A DNA stretch of 64,000 nt, taken from Cynocephalus volans. Lineage: Eukaryota > Chordata > Mammalia > Dermoptera > Cynocephalidae. The position numbers and the translations under genes were made by a program. Under the pieces are notes generated by a model. It was not told the DNA's origin. It did no database searches and saw only the letters and a list, made by a program, of their open reading frames with translations. Position 1 is the stretch's first letter, and each line of letters opens with the position of its first letter. The stretch spans positions 98,332,001 through 98,396,000 of the forward strand of contig NC_084468.1 in NCBI RefSeq assembly GCF_027409185.1, in the 5' to 3' direction. This document shows positions 21,036 to 33,748 of the stretch, in pieces.

Positions 21036-24000
21036 GGTCAGAATCCCGGGGAAAGCAGTTAGCCCTGTGCTGCTGCCGGGCGTCTCTTGGCAAAGCTTCT
21101 TAGGGGCTGTAACACGTAGTAAACGATTTTAAAACTCATTCATTTGGTTAAGGGAGGAAAGGGGTATGGGGGGCGAGAGGTGCGCACATAGTAGACAAGA
21201 GTGTTTGGGTTCCAGAGAAACACGTGGAAGGTGGGAAGGTGAAGGAAGAGGACATTGGGATTCACACAGGCGTCTCCGGAAAGGGCGAGCGGGTCGGGGA
21301 GTTGATGGGCTTTTAGAGGACGTGAGAACAGAAACACGTTAGAGCTCAAAGGAGCCTCCTCATTTTACCTGGGGCACACTGAGGCTCCGGGCACTGACAG
21401 GTTCTGGGGGGTTAGCCCCGGTTTACAGCGGGCGGCACAGCAAGGAGGCTTCCTGCGCGGCTGGCAGCGAGCAGAGCGGGACGCGCGGCGGAGCTGCCGC
21501 TGCTGTGAGCGAATGGGCTGCGCTGACATTTCCGTGACCTCTGCTCCGCGCTGGGGGGCGTTGTAGGGACATGGGGCCCGTCCTCCCGATTCTCCCGCTT
21601 TTCAATGAGAAAAAAGAGCTGAAGGGTTACTGGACTTCGGAGGAAACTTGTTCTGAATTGCTCGTCAGCCCTTCCCCCTTCCCGCACGCTCACGCCCACC
21701 CTCTTGTCAACGTGGCTGACTTTTCTCAGAGGCACAACCAGAGCCCCCAGAAGTGTGTGCTGGGCCAAGTGTTAGCCGGTACGTGAGTGGCGACAATGGA
21801 TGTGGACTCCAGTAGACTGGAGAGGCGTCCCTTGAGATGCCTTTTGCAAATTAAGTTTAAGCAAGGCGCAGTTGGAGTGTTAGTCGAAGAGCGGCGAGAG
21901 AAAGAATACTTCTGGTCTCTGTCTCCCTTGGTTTGTGGGAATTGGCAACGACTTGTATTTCAGAGGAGGGGAGTGCTGAAAGTGTTGCTACTGTTTTGGC
22001 ATAGTTTTAATTTGTTTAGTGTTTTCTGTGAGGAGGGAAAGAGCAAAATTGGAAGGCACAAAGTAAAGAAAGTGAAAATTGAGATTCTGGGAAAGAGACT
22101 GTTGCCTGTTGGAGCTCTCCAACCTTCAGACTTCTGTCTGTCTTGAAATGACTTTAAAACTATCGTGATTCTCAGTTTGCTCTTTGATATCTGTGTTTTC
22201 ATCTCCACTCCTTTCAAAACAAATTCCCTAAATTTAATCATTCCCCAGTTCCCTCCTAAATCCTTCAGAACAGCTTGCTTTCATTCATTAGAAATGCAGA
22301 CATGCAAAGGAAAGAAGAAAAGAGAGACATGATCAGTCTCTGCAGCACACAGCATCTGCCTCTCTCACACTTCTCTGGATCTGTCTCTGAAACCTGCAGA
22401 ATCAGAACTTCATAAAGGAGTTTGATCAAACAAAAGACAGGTCAGTCGTAAAAGATGCCAGATATGTTTATCTTGGTTGCATGTACACATGAGCATTACT
22501 TTATACGTGATGATCATTGAAACCAAACAAGCAAATACTCTTCTCAAAGTCTCCCTAAAAGAAAACCCACAAAGGGTGTGGCCTTGGTCAGCTGGGTAGG
22601 GATTGAAGGAACAAGCGGGGGTGATTGCAGGATATTTTGTTTGTAGATTTGGATGAAATAAAGGATGAGAAGGCTAGGTTCTGAGAAAATGATCAAAGAG
22701 TGCTAAAAATTACTATCAGAATGGTAGGAGAAACCATGGTATGTTAGTCTTTGGATATCTACATCTCTCCACAGGAGTAGCCTGCAAAGAACAAGCCAGT
22801 AGATTAATGTGACAGAAAATAAAAGAAGGATTATGTTAGTATCAGTAGAAACATACCTTTTTGGACATGCTACTTTAAATTTTTGATTTAGCTAGGAACT
22901 GCTGGGTTGATTTAGTGATATGATATATTTGGGGAAGAACAGAATCAGAATCCAGTTAAGCAAAGGCTTAAAGGGAAACTTGGTGAGCCTTGTATAACCC
23001 CAAATAACAATGAGATCAAGCTGGGTCCGATGCTTAATGCTAGAGAAACACACAATGATTTCTTTAGTTGATTGTTAACAGTGTTTGGGCATTTGACTCC
23101 CCAGTTTTACATTCTCCCAGGATTTTATGTTTTTATGATTCACTGAAAGGGCACATGCTTTCCTTTGACAAAATCCAAACCTTCTATACTGTCTATGAGT
23201 GAGAAGTTAATAATGCATATTTAATTGTATTCTGTGCAGATGTTTAGTAATGGTAAAATAGTAAGGCAAACCACACATTTCCTATTCTGGAAGTTTTTTT
23301 CAAAAGGGAAAAGTATTCCAACACTGTCAAGAAACGTAGGGTTGTGTACTTATTTAAACATTGATATAAATCAGTTTTCAATCCATTTAAATATAAGGGC
23401 ATCATGGGGTTCATAGAATTTTATTTTTAAAATAAGGTCTTCTTTGGGTATATTCAATGATGTATGTTAGATTACTGTGCAAAGTACCAGTGTAAAAAAA
23501 TCACTGTATCACCTTGAAATACTGAGAATTTTTGTCATTCATTTGTACTGTAGCTTTCAAGAACTGTCTCACTCTTGATAACATAGCACTTCTGGAAATA
23601 TAGCTATGAAAAATACCATTTTTAAAAAGAAAAGAAACAACCCCAAGGACCAGCTAACAACACTCGTGCAATCCAGAGACAAACCATTCACACTCAGTTG
23701 CCTAGACAGCAGAATTCTATTTGTTCAGCATTTTGCTCGGTTTTGCTGGGGGAAGAAAAAAAAAAAGCAATTTCGATTTGTACTCAGCTTTGCTAAGATG
23801 TGACCACCGTCAAATATCCTTAGCTGGACTCTTCTAGCACTCTTTTAACTTAAATAAATTCAAGAGGCACTTGTGTGGTCTAAAAGATTGTCCAGATGAA
23901 ACGAGGCTGAAATGTTATGTGACGGGGGAGGGGAGCTCGTGAATAGCATCAGCAAGGATGGTGACCGAGGGCCGCTCCTGTCCATTGCGTGAACTGTCCT

Positions 24001-24180
24001 AAAGGGTCAAACTGTTCATCTTCAGCCCCTCTTTCAGTGTGCAATCCTACTTTAAGAGAACAAAAGCTCAAAGCAGGCAGTTATCAAGAAATGGGAGCAC
24101 AATGATTTAAACTCATCCCTAAGCCTTAGAAAGAAAGGGGGCCGAGTGCCTGTAGCGAGAGAAAATGAAGTAAGGGGAGG
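21036..24180. other. NEUROG2 upstream flank, no gene recognised
   Basis: Largely free of recognisable transposons, unlike the rest of the window, which suggests constraint. Open frames of 60-119 codons have no recognisable product and no exon structure. Runs of A occur near 23624-23640 and 23755-23766. Individual enhancers cannot be delimited by eye. Confidence 0.45.
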
Positions 24181-25450
24181 GGTGAAGGGGTGGAGATCTT
24201 TAGAAAGTCTTTGTTACTTCTAAGAAGCTTGAACTTTGAGACGACCTAAAAGCCCTAAAGTTTAGGGTAGGTGTTGCTGTGGGGCCATAGGCTACATCCC
24301 ATCCACACTTCGACCTCACAAGTAGCGAAAGAGGACAAATGGTCCCCGCACCGACTCTTGCTGTTGCAGGTGGATATCCGGCGACACGAAGGAGGGCGCC
24401 CTTCCTAGAGAGCACGAGAGCAAACGTTTGGCTGTCCAGCGAGCCCTCTCTCCAACTCACAGTACACCGCCCTGGCCGCAAGGAGAGCTGCTGGAAGGAA
24501 CGGGGTGACGTGCCTGCCAAGGGGGGCTTTGTAGCCTGAATCCTAATCCTCCGGGTGAGCTCTCAGAAAATAGGAAAGATAGCGAGAAAAAGTTGGCAGA
24601 TCTGAACATCTTTCATCTCCGCGGTCTCCAGTTCTTGGCCACGGGCTAGAGACGCAGTTTCCAGAGCAGGGAAGCCTAGGATGGGAACAGTTCGCTTGCT
24701 CTGCAGAGGGACCCCTTGCAGTGTCAGGATTCGTTACTGGTGGTGGTGAGCGCTGGGGGCGAGCGTGAGTTCGGGTTGTTTGGCAGACCCCTCTCCGGAA
24801 GCCAGGGAAAAAACAATGTAAGCTCACAGCCGCCTTCGTCCTGGTCCCCAGCCACCGCTCCCGCATGGTATTCCCTGTCTCCTCCTCGTTTTCTGCTTGG
24901 ATCCTGTCCGCAGGGGATTCGGCTTCCACCGAGTCCTGCAGAGGTCCGGGCTGGGTCGCGGAGCAGCCGGACCCTCCCCTTCAGTGTATTCCCCGCGTCG
25001 GAGGAATCAGCGAGAGGAGAGAGACAGCGGGGAAGATGGTCCCCCAGCCGCGGAGCTCCATTCTGGAGACCCTTGCCCCCGGCCCACAAAATGTGCTGTG
25101 GTACCCCCAAACCAGACACGCGGGCTTGACGCGCAGGTCGGCTGGGTGGTGGCGGAATGTGCCCCACAGGAGCTGGGAGGCTCCCCTCCTTCTCAGACCT
25201 GCCCTCTCCCCGATGCGCTCTGGAGGCGCAGAGCCCCTCACACTTCTCCTCACCCTTGATGAGGCCCGCTACCCAAAGGGCCCTCTTCTTCCCCACGAAG
25301 GAAATAAGTCCGTTTAGGAGATTTTGCCAGTCTCGGGCAGCTTTCTCATTGCTTTCCTCAGGTAAGGGCAAAAGAAGAGCCGGCGTGTGAATAGGAGTTG
25401 GGGGCCCACTAGGGAGAGACACGTCCCCATCCCCCAACCCTCTGTGCCTG
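24181..25450. promoter_or_regulatory. GC-rich block about 4-5 kb upstream of NEUROG2 (orphan CpG-rich region)
   Basis: GC and CpG content rise, most strongly at 24840-25140. Long overlapping frames on both strands (for example 237 codons minus, 150 plus) have no recognisable domains, so I treat them as composition artefacts. It may be an orphan CpG island or enhancer. Confidence 0.4.
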
Positions 25451-25589
25451 CAAAAAGGGACATTGGCTATCCAGGGGAAAGTGCAAGAAAGAGAGCACTA
25501 ATCGCTGAACCAGGAGACAAACACGATTACCAGCTCTGAGCCTTGAGTCAGAAAGTCTCATAGACTTTAAGATGTTAATCCCCAGCATA

Positions 25590-25860
25590 ATCCTTCCTTT
25601 GGCGTGTAGGAATAGTGCAGCCACAAGAGTTGTTTTGTTATTTATATTGGCGTTTAATAAAACTCAGCCAGTGGTGAATGGGCTGCCCACTCTCCAATGG
25701 TAATTAATTCCCTATTTCAGTGACCCGATTGTCCTGGGACAGAGCGGTGGGCCCGTCCCGGTGCCCCGATCTGCCTTTGTGCGGATACACTGCCCTCGTG
25801 CTTCAACAGCTATGGAAACTCATTCTTTTGATGTCATTCAAGGAGTTTTCCTTGGGCATC
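25590..25860. promoter_or_regulatory. Candidate conserved noncoding element
   Basis: Repeat-free stretch with 'ttgttatttatattggcg', 'ccaatggtaattaattccc' (CCAAT next to a homeodomain TAATTA) and 'cagctatggaaactcattc'. It lies about 5.3 kb upstream of the TATA box. A regulatory role is inferred. Confidence 0.35.
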
Positions 25861-26289
25861 TTCTAAACTTCAAGGACCCTTTTCTTTCTCCGTTTCATGA
25901 AAAGCAGTGAGAGCTTGACCACCTCTGTAGAATTTAATGATTTGGTGAAAGGGCCCTTTGGGGTTTGTGTAAGGAGTTAGAGAGAAAGGAAATTTGGCAG
26001 CCTGCTCCCTCGCAGGGACGCTCCTGAACCTGGAAAACACAAAACATATTCAGAGAAATGGATAAAGATCTTGGCAGCTGATTTTCCCTTTCCTCTCCCC
26101 ACTGAGGAAAAAGCAAAAACACAGAAAAACAACACAATTCTCTTCTGGAAATAAATGTATTGTTTGTTGTTGTCGTTGTTGATATAAGTTCAAAAGGTGA
26201 GGTTGGGGTAAGGAAGTTTGAGTCTTTAACAGAGAAGGTTTCCTAAGCTGTGCCTTTTGGGAATAGAATATCATTTATTACTTTATTCA

Positions 26290-26500
26290 TTGAATCATCT
26301 TTCCTTCCTACATTCAAAATATAGTTCATGAGCCACCGATGTACCAGCCCCGGGAAACACTGCGATGCGCAGGAAAGACACAATTCCTGCCCCCATAGAG
26401 CTTACATTCAAATAAGTAGACCAAAAAATTATATACGTCAAAAAACGATATGTTATGTAGACAATAAAACAGTGTAATGCAGCAGAGAGTGTCAGGAGAG
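26290..26500 (+). repeat. Ancient dispersed mammalian repeat
   Basis: The text ('gatgtaccagccccgggaa', 'cccccatagagcttacatt', then 'gacaataaaacagtgtaat') is the same old repeat class as at 8040-8290. A further short piece lies at 26618-26650 ('ctcgagcgcctactgtgtgc'). Confidence 0.5.
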
Positions 26501-26649
26501 GGCGAGGACACGGTTTGTTTTCAGGGACCCAGGGAGATACTTTAGAACCCAAAACATTCGGGGTCGACCCTTACAGCTGACTTGTTCTCTCATTTCCCTC
26601 CCTCCACACCCCAACATTTCTCGAGCGCCTACTGTGTGCCAGCGAACCC

Positions 26650-27110
26650 AACAGCTGTGTCCTGCTTGGTTGTTTATCATAATATTGCGATAACGCAGTT
26701 GCTGCTGCCACCCCCGGCGGCGGAGCGAGCGCCGGGTCCCCAGGCCGGGAGGGGGCGGCCGCGGCGGGCCCCGGCTGCGCTCCCTGCACAAGTAGCTCTT
26801 CTGTGTCTTTACACGCACTTCCAAAAAAACTTCGCAAGTGACAGAAACAATTCAGAATTCAACTACGAAAATACAGAGTGAACCATATGGCCCGGGTGGC
26901 TCGAGTCGGCTGCATTTTCCTCCAGACAAAGAAGGGATTGAGGGTTGAAGGAAAGGAGGAAAAAAAAAATCCCAACTTTCCGGCTGATGAAGCTGTTGTC
27001 TGGAGGCAATGATCCCAAATCTGAAGGCTTTATTCCGGCTCCGACGGAGACGTGATATGTCATATGATTAGCATCTTTCATATTTACAAGAGTGGTATGG
27101 GCTGCCAGTC
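26650..27110. promoter_or_regulatory. Candidate conserved enhancer upstream of NEUROG2
   Basis: It contains 'tgtttatcataatattgcg', GC-rich 26700-26785, and then 'gatatgtcatatgattagc' and 'atctttcatatttacaaga' near 27053-27090. It is repeat-free and mixes SOX-, homeodomain- and E-box-like words (catatg). Neurog2 has known upstream enhancers, one of them Pax6-dependent in mouse; I cannot say whether this is their equivalent. Confidence 0.35.
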
Positions 27111-27463
27111 TTGAGAGAAAGGCGAGAGAAAGAAGGGGGCATATGCTGAAATGGATTTAGCATTTGAAAGAGAGAAAGGAGATCGGATAAATACACTTAA
27201 ACGAGGATTTAGTTTTAGTCCTGTTGAGTTCTAATGGATTGTTGATTGAGATTTTAGGGGCCTGGAACCGAGGTGTCAGCAGTAATTTAAAGAAGGTATT
27301 CAGTCCCCAGCGCCTCTTTTCTCCATTTCCCCCTCCCAGTCCTCATTCATTTACGCCTTCAAGCAGTACGGGGGCGGAGAAGGCTTTTAAAACAAAACAC
27401 AAAACAAGATTTTACTCGAGGGCGGTGTCCGGAGGAGCCCGAGCGTGGCTGGGCTTGGAGGAA

Positions 27464-27565
27464 GCGCCCCCTGCAGCCGGCTGCGCCCCCTGGGGGTCAA
27501 GCTCCCTTCTTGCCACACCTGAGCGTTTTCAGCGCGCGGTGAAGTCCTGACGCCCCCTGGCGGGG
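27464..27565 (-). promoter_or_regulatory. Cluster of three CTCF-like motifs
   Basis: Three copies of the CTCF core (CAGGGGGCG type) read on the minus strand: gctgcagggggcgc (27464-27478), cccccagggggcgca (27483-27498) and ccgccagggggcgtc (27549-27565). All have the same orientation. The cluster lies about 7 kb upstream of NEUROG2, between it and ZGRF1, in a CpG-rich patch (27360-27720). Binding is not shown by sequence alone. Confidence 0.6.
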
Positions 27566-27719
27566 CATGGCGCGGGGGAGAGGGGGGTGGGATACGGCTG
27601 GGCCTGAGGCCGCGGGGAAGCTCCTTGGCCAGCCGGCCGCAAACAGGACCGTGGACTTGGCGTGGCTTCGCAGTCGCTCCCGGGACGCCCTCTGGGAGCC
27701 TTCACCTGTGGCTCGGGTT

Positions 27720-30700
27720 ACAAACGCACAGTACCCAGCCGCCCCCTAACTTGCAGATTCAAAAGCATCAGTGGTGGGTGCCTCTGAGCCGAAATCAACA
27801 CATAAACACTCAACACCTCCCCCAGTGGTGCTGATGGCAGACAAGTTTGAGAACAATCGGATCTAAGCCCCAAGACATTTGCTTTGTTTTGAAGATTCAG
27901 CAATACAGCTAGAAGTGACAACAAGATCCAGTAAACTGGGGCAAAGACTTGGGCTCCAAACTGTGAAAAGGACCTCTATTTTATATTACGTAATGTATGT
28001 ACAGAACAACGTATTCTTCATTCACCCAGAGCCACATTCCAGATTCATTCTCCAGACTGCTTGTCGCTCTCTGGTACATTTTTGTTCTCTTCCGAATTGG
28101 CATTTTTTTTGTTCATCTTTAGCTAGATGCCACGTGTGTAAAATGAGGCTCACAGCGTCATTTGCCTCAAGCCTCAGCTTCTGGGTACAGACACTCGAAT
28201 TCCTTTTCCCCCTCCCCATTTTCATCTCTTTCCTGCTTAAATTTACTTGTCCCTAACTTTGTCAAATTATTGTGCTTTCCCAAGAGTCAAAGGTAACTTA
28301 AAGACTTATTTTAGCACTTTACCTGTGAATCAGAATGAATTAGGGGTGCCCACATTTACCAACAGTAGAGACTAATAATAAATTATACAATAATTTACTA
28401 CACTATTTTTGTAGTAAGTAGTGTAGTAAATATATTTTAGTATAATTACTACAATAACAGCATGTCATTCAGACTTTTAAATCATGTTTTTGATGGATAT
28501 TTAATTTTTTTTAAATCACATAATGCTTATTTAGTGTGACCCCAGTTTGTAGACAATATTTGTACCTGAATGATTGAACAGACATAGATGCATATAATAT
28601 ACATCCTGGACAGAAAAGTATTCATAGTGGTTATCTTTTTTGCCAGTAGGTAGTGGTAATTTAAATTTTCATCTTTGCATTTTCTAAGCAAATATTGGAA
28701 TATTTATAATCAGAAGTTGTTATTTTAAAAATGCCAGCCTTCTGGAGAGTGCCTTTTCTTTTGTAGTCTTCCTTAAAATTGAAGGGAAATTTCAGATCAG
28801 AATTGTCTGAAGTGGGGTGAATTACATCATAGAACTCATCCACAGTTAAAATTCAGGTTTCAGGAGTTGAATCACCAAGGCTGACGTGGGATATTGTAAT
28901 TCAAAAACAAAGATTTAAAGCTTGGTCTTGAACTATCAATATAAACACTGTTGCAGAGGACTGAAAGATACAGTGCTAATTTCAGTATTTTTCATAAATC
29001 GAAATTCCTGGGGCTGGACAGAGAAAGGAACACTCCTAGATGCTACTATCTTCTATATTCTGGGTAGATCACACCTAATCTTCAGAGAGATAAGACCACA
29101 TCATAGAATTTGGGTAAATTTCTAAAGAAAGTTTTTTTAACCAATATCTCAAAATAATACATTCCTTTATTTAATAACACTTGATAACAGGAAATCCTTT
29201 CTGTCTAATCTTTCTTAAGTGTATTTCTTCTTGACCTGCCCTCAGCAGTGATTAAAAACTTTCCTCCTCTTTCATTTTGTGCTTGAAAATATGGCATTTA
29301 TAGCTACTATTTTAAAAATAAACAAGATCCAGGAAATATTTAATTCTGAGTTTTGCTTTTCTATGCTTTTAGGCTTTTGGCTTTCTCTGTGACAGAAGAC
29401 ATTACCCTGAAGGAGGCTTCTGTGAGTTCCTATTTAACCGTATTTTTATAGCACCAATCACCACACTGAAACTATGTTGTGCTATTGTTGATGTATGAGA
29501 CAGCCAGACTGAGAATTAGAGAAAGGAAAGGATTTGCAAGAGAATAATGGCATTCTCCTCAGCAAATTCTCTTTTTCTCCAGGCTTTTTATTTTTGAGGA
29601 TTTGAAGGATCATTTTCTCTTGAAGGAAGAAAAAGAATAATTTCACAATGCAATATTGTACAAGAAAATCAAGAGATGTTTTCTAAGGCTTTTCATGGTA
29701 AAAGTCTACTAAGGAATTCTGAAAGAAGCAAAATCAGCTGGAAATAAAAAATAAAACTCTATGTCAATAATAACCCAAACTGAACTCCTATTAATGCCAT
29801 ACGTAGAACATAGCTTTCCCCTTGCTTTTAATTTTTTAAAATTTTTCAAATTTCCCAGATGGGTAGAATCTAATATGCCACTAAAAATTGGAGAAAAATA
29901 CAGTTTTATTATTTGCATGACTCTGATTACTCCTATCTTTGTACTTCAAATTGAGTTACATTGGATTTGAGAGACCAATGATATCTCTCAGAAAATGGGT
30001 GATCAGAGATTTAAGGAAGTTGCTTTAGGGCTAAATGCATTGTTTTCTAGGATAAATTGCTGGCCACTCCCAAAGAATCACATAGTATTTTGGCTGCTTC
30101 TCTGAAACTTCCTTTGGCTCTCAATTGGCATCAACGATGCTTGCTTTTTCCCATACTGATGCTTGGAAAAAATTCATTTGTTCACAGTGAGCTAATTAAG
30201 GAGCAGAGCCTTGTTAAAATAACAGCCTTTCCTTCCCTCTCATCCCCAGAAGTTCAAAGTGATTTTCTTTTCCTCATAAATTAGAGAAGAAATAAAATAA
30301 TCCACATGGGATTTTTAAATAATAATGAAATAAAAATGTATACATATGATCTCATAAGAAATCAGTAGTATATTTCTTGATTCCAAGCATTCAGCTAGGA
30401 AAGAATATCTAGGTAGTGACTTCATTCACAATTTGCTGGCAAGTGGAATTTCTCTCTAAATTGATATTTAAGGAGAAAGTCTGTAACTACAGAATACAAA
30501 GTGATTTTTTCTTTAATCACCAAGATTATTTGATTACTGTAGAGACCCAAGTCAAAATTTAGGTCAACATGGCATCTCTAGAAATGAGCACCATCTCTTT
30601 TTCCTCCTCCTCCTCTTCATTAATTAATATTAATTGGACAGTGTGCAGTTCGTGGCTATACTACGGCTGTGTCCGATCCACATCAGTGCTCTTGCCAAAA

Positions 30701-30880
30701 TGGTCCTCTAAAGGAATAATCTCTTTTGCAGCTTTTTCTCTGCTTAGTCTTTCCCTGTATTTTCAGTTGATTGGCCAAAGGAGGCAGGGTTTTTTCTGGA
30801 GTGCTTTCTTATAGGCTTATTTGTGGCTGATACCTGATGAAAACTTAGACGAAAAAGAAACTACTTTTCATAGAAGTAAA
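27720..30880. other. Intergenic DNA, no gene recognised
   Basis: AT-rich from about 28260 on. A palindromic TA-rich stretch lies at 28380-28450 (acactatttttgtagtaagt region), and a diverged L1-like piece may lie near 28558-28710. No coding exon was recognised; all frames are under about 125 codons and lack support. Confidence 0.5.
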
Positions 30881-31110
30881 GCAAACCTATAATGAGCCAG
30901 GCACTGTAGTGAGTATGAACTTTGAATATATTATTTTACTTTGTCTTCACACAAATCCCAATGAGGACATTATTGTCATTACCATTTTCACAAATGAGAA
31001 AGTTTGCCCAAGATCACCCATCAACCAAGGGCCAGCATCCTGATTGTAGTCAGGCCTGTCACAGTGTATACCCAGGCTTGACAATTCCATGCTGTGCCAT
31101 TTCCTTGAAT
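30880..31110 (+). repeat. MIR SINE
   Basis: 'aatgagccaggcactgtag' is followed by 'ttgtcttcacacaaatccc', 'ccattttcacaaatgagaa' and 'cccaagatcacccatcaac', the order of a plus-strand MIR. Confidence 0.75.
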
Positions 31111-31789
31111 AATGTGTTGATCATTCTGAAAGGGAAAAGATTCTTTGTGGCCCCATCAGTGTAGACCACGGCTATTGTCATCATGATGTTATCTAAAGAT
31201 GCACAAACATAAATCTTGCTATAAGTTCCTTATGTTTTATTGTTTTTACAACTTTGAAAACAAAATTTATAAATTAGATGTACACACAACTATAAAGGCA
31301 ATTTCATCCAAATCAATATTAACTTGATGTGATAGAGGATATATAGTTTTTAATTACCTAAAGACACAACACAAATTCCATACAACCTGCCACTATGAAG
31401 TTTCAAGTTTGGGGATCTTTACTATGACACCAAGTATTGTGTGATATGCCCACCACTTTTCTCCTTTAGATATAATCTTTGTTCATACAGTGACATTTGG
31501 CTGTAAGTGTTGACCAATAATATATATAGTAAGTTCCCTTTTTTTTCTCATTAGCTATTAAAGCACTCCTTGAAGCCAACATGATCAGAAACATAAATGT
31601 AAACAAGGATGCTAAAATCACATTTACCATTGACCACAGAGAACCTCTATGTCACCATAAACACCTGTCCTTAGATCCATAAGCTCCACACAAGAGCTGG
31701 GATCTACCCCATGAACTGATGGGAACACTACCTCCTGAGTCCTTCAAGGCATGCAAAGAAGTAGATATATACTAATGAGATTGAATGGG

Positions 31790-32225
31790 AATGTCTTTAA
31801 TGTGACACCCTGTGGAAGAGACTGGCAATGGTCATCTGTTAGCTATTTTCTCCTCTTTTTAGAGTAATAGACCCCCACTTTTAGCTGGGCACTTGGCTGC
31901 CTAGAACAAAGTCTCCATTTCTCACTTTCCTTGCAGCTAGGCCTGGTCAGTGCAACCCAATTCTAGCCAATGAGATGCAATGGCAGTGGTGTATGCAACT
32001 TTACGTCCTTATGTGTAGGGGTGTGCCCTCCCTCCTCCTCTTCCCTCCACCCTGTTGCTTGGAACATGGCTCTGATATCAGGATCTCCATCTTGGATCAT
32101 GAGGAAGAGGAGCACAGCCTGGAGATGGTGGAGCAGTGACACCATGTCAATTCTCCATTGCCTACTTCCAAATTTGTATGCATGACACAAACTTTTACTT
32201 ATTTAAGCCATTGTTGTTTGGGTTT
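31790..32225 (+). mobile_element. LTR-like ancient repeat
   Basis: The text resembles a common old mammalian repeat: 'ttccttgcagctaggcctg', 'attctagccaatgagatgc', and near the end 'cttatttaagccattgttg'. It is noncoding. The family is not assigned; a MaLR-type LTR is my best guess. Confidence 0.5.
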
Positions 32226-33025
32226 TTTTGTCATTCACAACAGAATGTAACAAGCTCCAAACTTCCAAACCCATAAAAACAGAAAGAAGAAGCTCTTTTT
32301 TGCCTCTCTGTCAATTTCACCTTGATTCCCAGATAGCCAAAGATGGCAGTCTTGGTAACAGAAGAAGGTAAACTAGCAAGCATCTTACTTGATCCCTCAT
32401 AATCTAGACAGGATATCCAGAATACCCAGCAGATTGTATAATTGGAGTGAGTTAAATGAGCACACACAAGCAGAACGCCTCAATTTAACAACTGCTAATG
32501 ACAACTTTTCTATCTTTAGAGAATGTGAGACAAGATCAGAATGGATAGGTAGCACTTGGTGGCTGATTCAATCTATTATCATGAGGAGGCAAAGATAACA
32601 TATCCCTGAGGAAACAGAATTAGAAGCACAATCTTAAAATGAGCAAAGTTGAATCTTAGAAGAAAAGTTGTGTGTTGGTCATTTGTCTGTTTTTTAGCTG
32701 AGGTATAATTTATGTAAAATAAATCCCCATCTTTATGTACAGATCTATGAGTTTTGAAAAACTCCTACAAACCTGTAATCACTACCACAATCAAGATGTA
32801 GAAGTTTCCTCACTCTAAATAATTCTCCCCTGCCCTTTGTAATCAGTCTCTCTTCCCTTCCCCAGTCCTTAGCAACCACTGACCTGTAAATGGAAGCATA
32901 CAGTATGTAACCCTTTGAGAACAGCTTCTTTCATTTAGCATAATGCATTTTACCTATGTTGTGAGTTTCAATAGTTCATTTCTTTTTATTGCTGAGTAGT
33001 ATTTTCTTGTATAGCTATACCGCAG

Positions 33026-33748
33026 TGTTGAGGGTTAGAAATCTTGATTCTCATTTGATTTTTAGAATAGGGTTTTTAGATAAATACATATTGGGGCAAA
33101 AGCCCTTGCGTAGGGGGCCACAGCCCACAGATAGCCAGGCCACAGCTCATCTAATCAACTCTAATCACTGTTTAGGTATGGTATTGCATACTATAATTTT
33201 AGAGCTAACAGGTGGTTGTCATACCAATACTGTTAAGAGATTTTAAGAATTACTGAAGGAAAAGATGTGAAAAAAATAGTTGCTAGGGGCAAGCTGTCAG
33301 TTGGGGGAAACTTTAGAGATAATTGTACTTAGATTTTATCTTAAGAACGTAACTCTTGCTTAAGGAGAGGTTAGTTATACTTTAGATAATGAGCCAGTTT
33401 GACCAATTTAGCTTTTCACAAATTGTACTTTGGAATGTCACATTGTTAATTTTACTGATGTTACTAGTATCCATTGCTTAAGCTATACTTAGCCGTAGAT
33501 AACTTTTGTAACACTGTCCATGTTCTTGTGTCCTTTTTAAATGATTGAATCAACTTAATTTTCTTGTGAAACTTCCTTTTCTTTACAATAAAAACCAGAA
33601 GCTAACTTTGAACCAGGGCTGCTACACTCAGCTTTGTCCTTCTAACAGAGAAATTGCTGGGGTATAGTCACTGTGGGCTTCTCAACGCATCCATGGTGCT
33701 TTGAGTAATCCCTTTTTTCATCTCCCTTACATAGTGGGAAGTGTAACG
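33026..33748 (+). mobile_element. Solo LTR-like insertion in the old L1
   Basis: A stretch of about 720 bp interrupts the L1 sequence cleanly. It starts tgttgaggg and ends near gggaagtgtaac, and has an AATAAA signal at about 33586 followed by a U5-like region. The flanks (ccgcag left, ccacag right) may be a diverged short target duplication. There is no internal retroviral coding sequence. I do not recognise the family, so it may be lineage-specific. Confidence 0.5.

Noticed and set aside
24724-25437. 237-codon open frame, minus strand, with overlapping plus-strand frames
   Set aside because: Several unrelated frames are open at once in GC-rich DNA. None resembles a protein I recognise.
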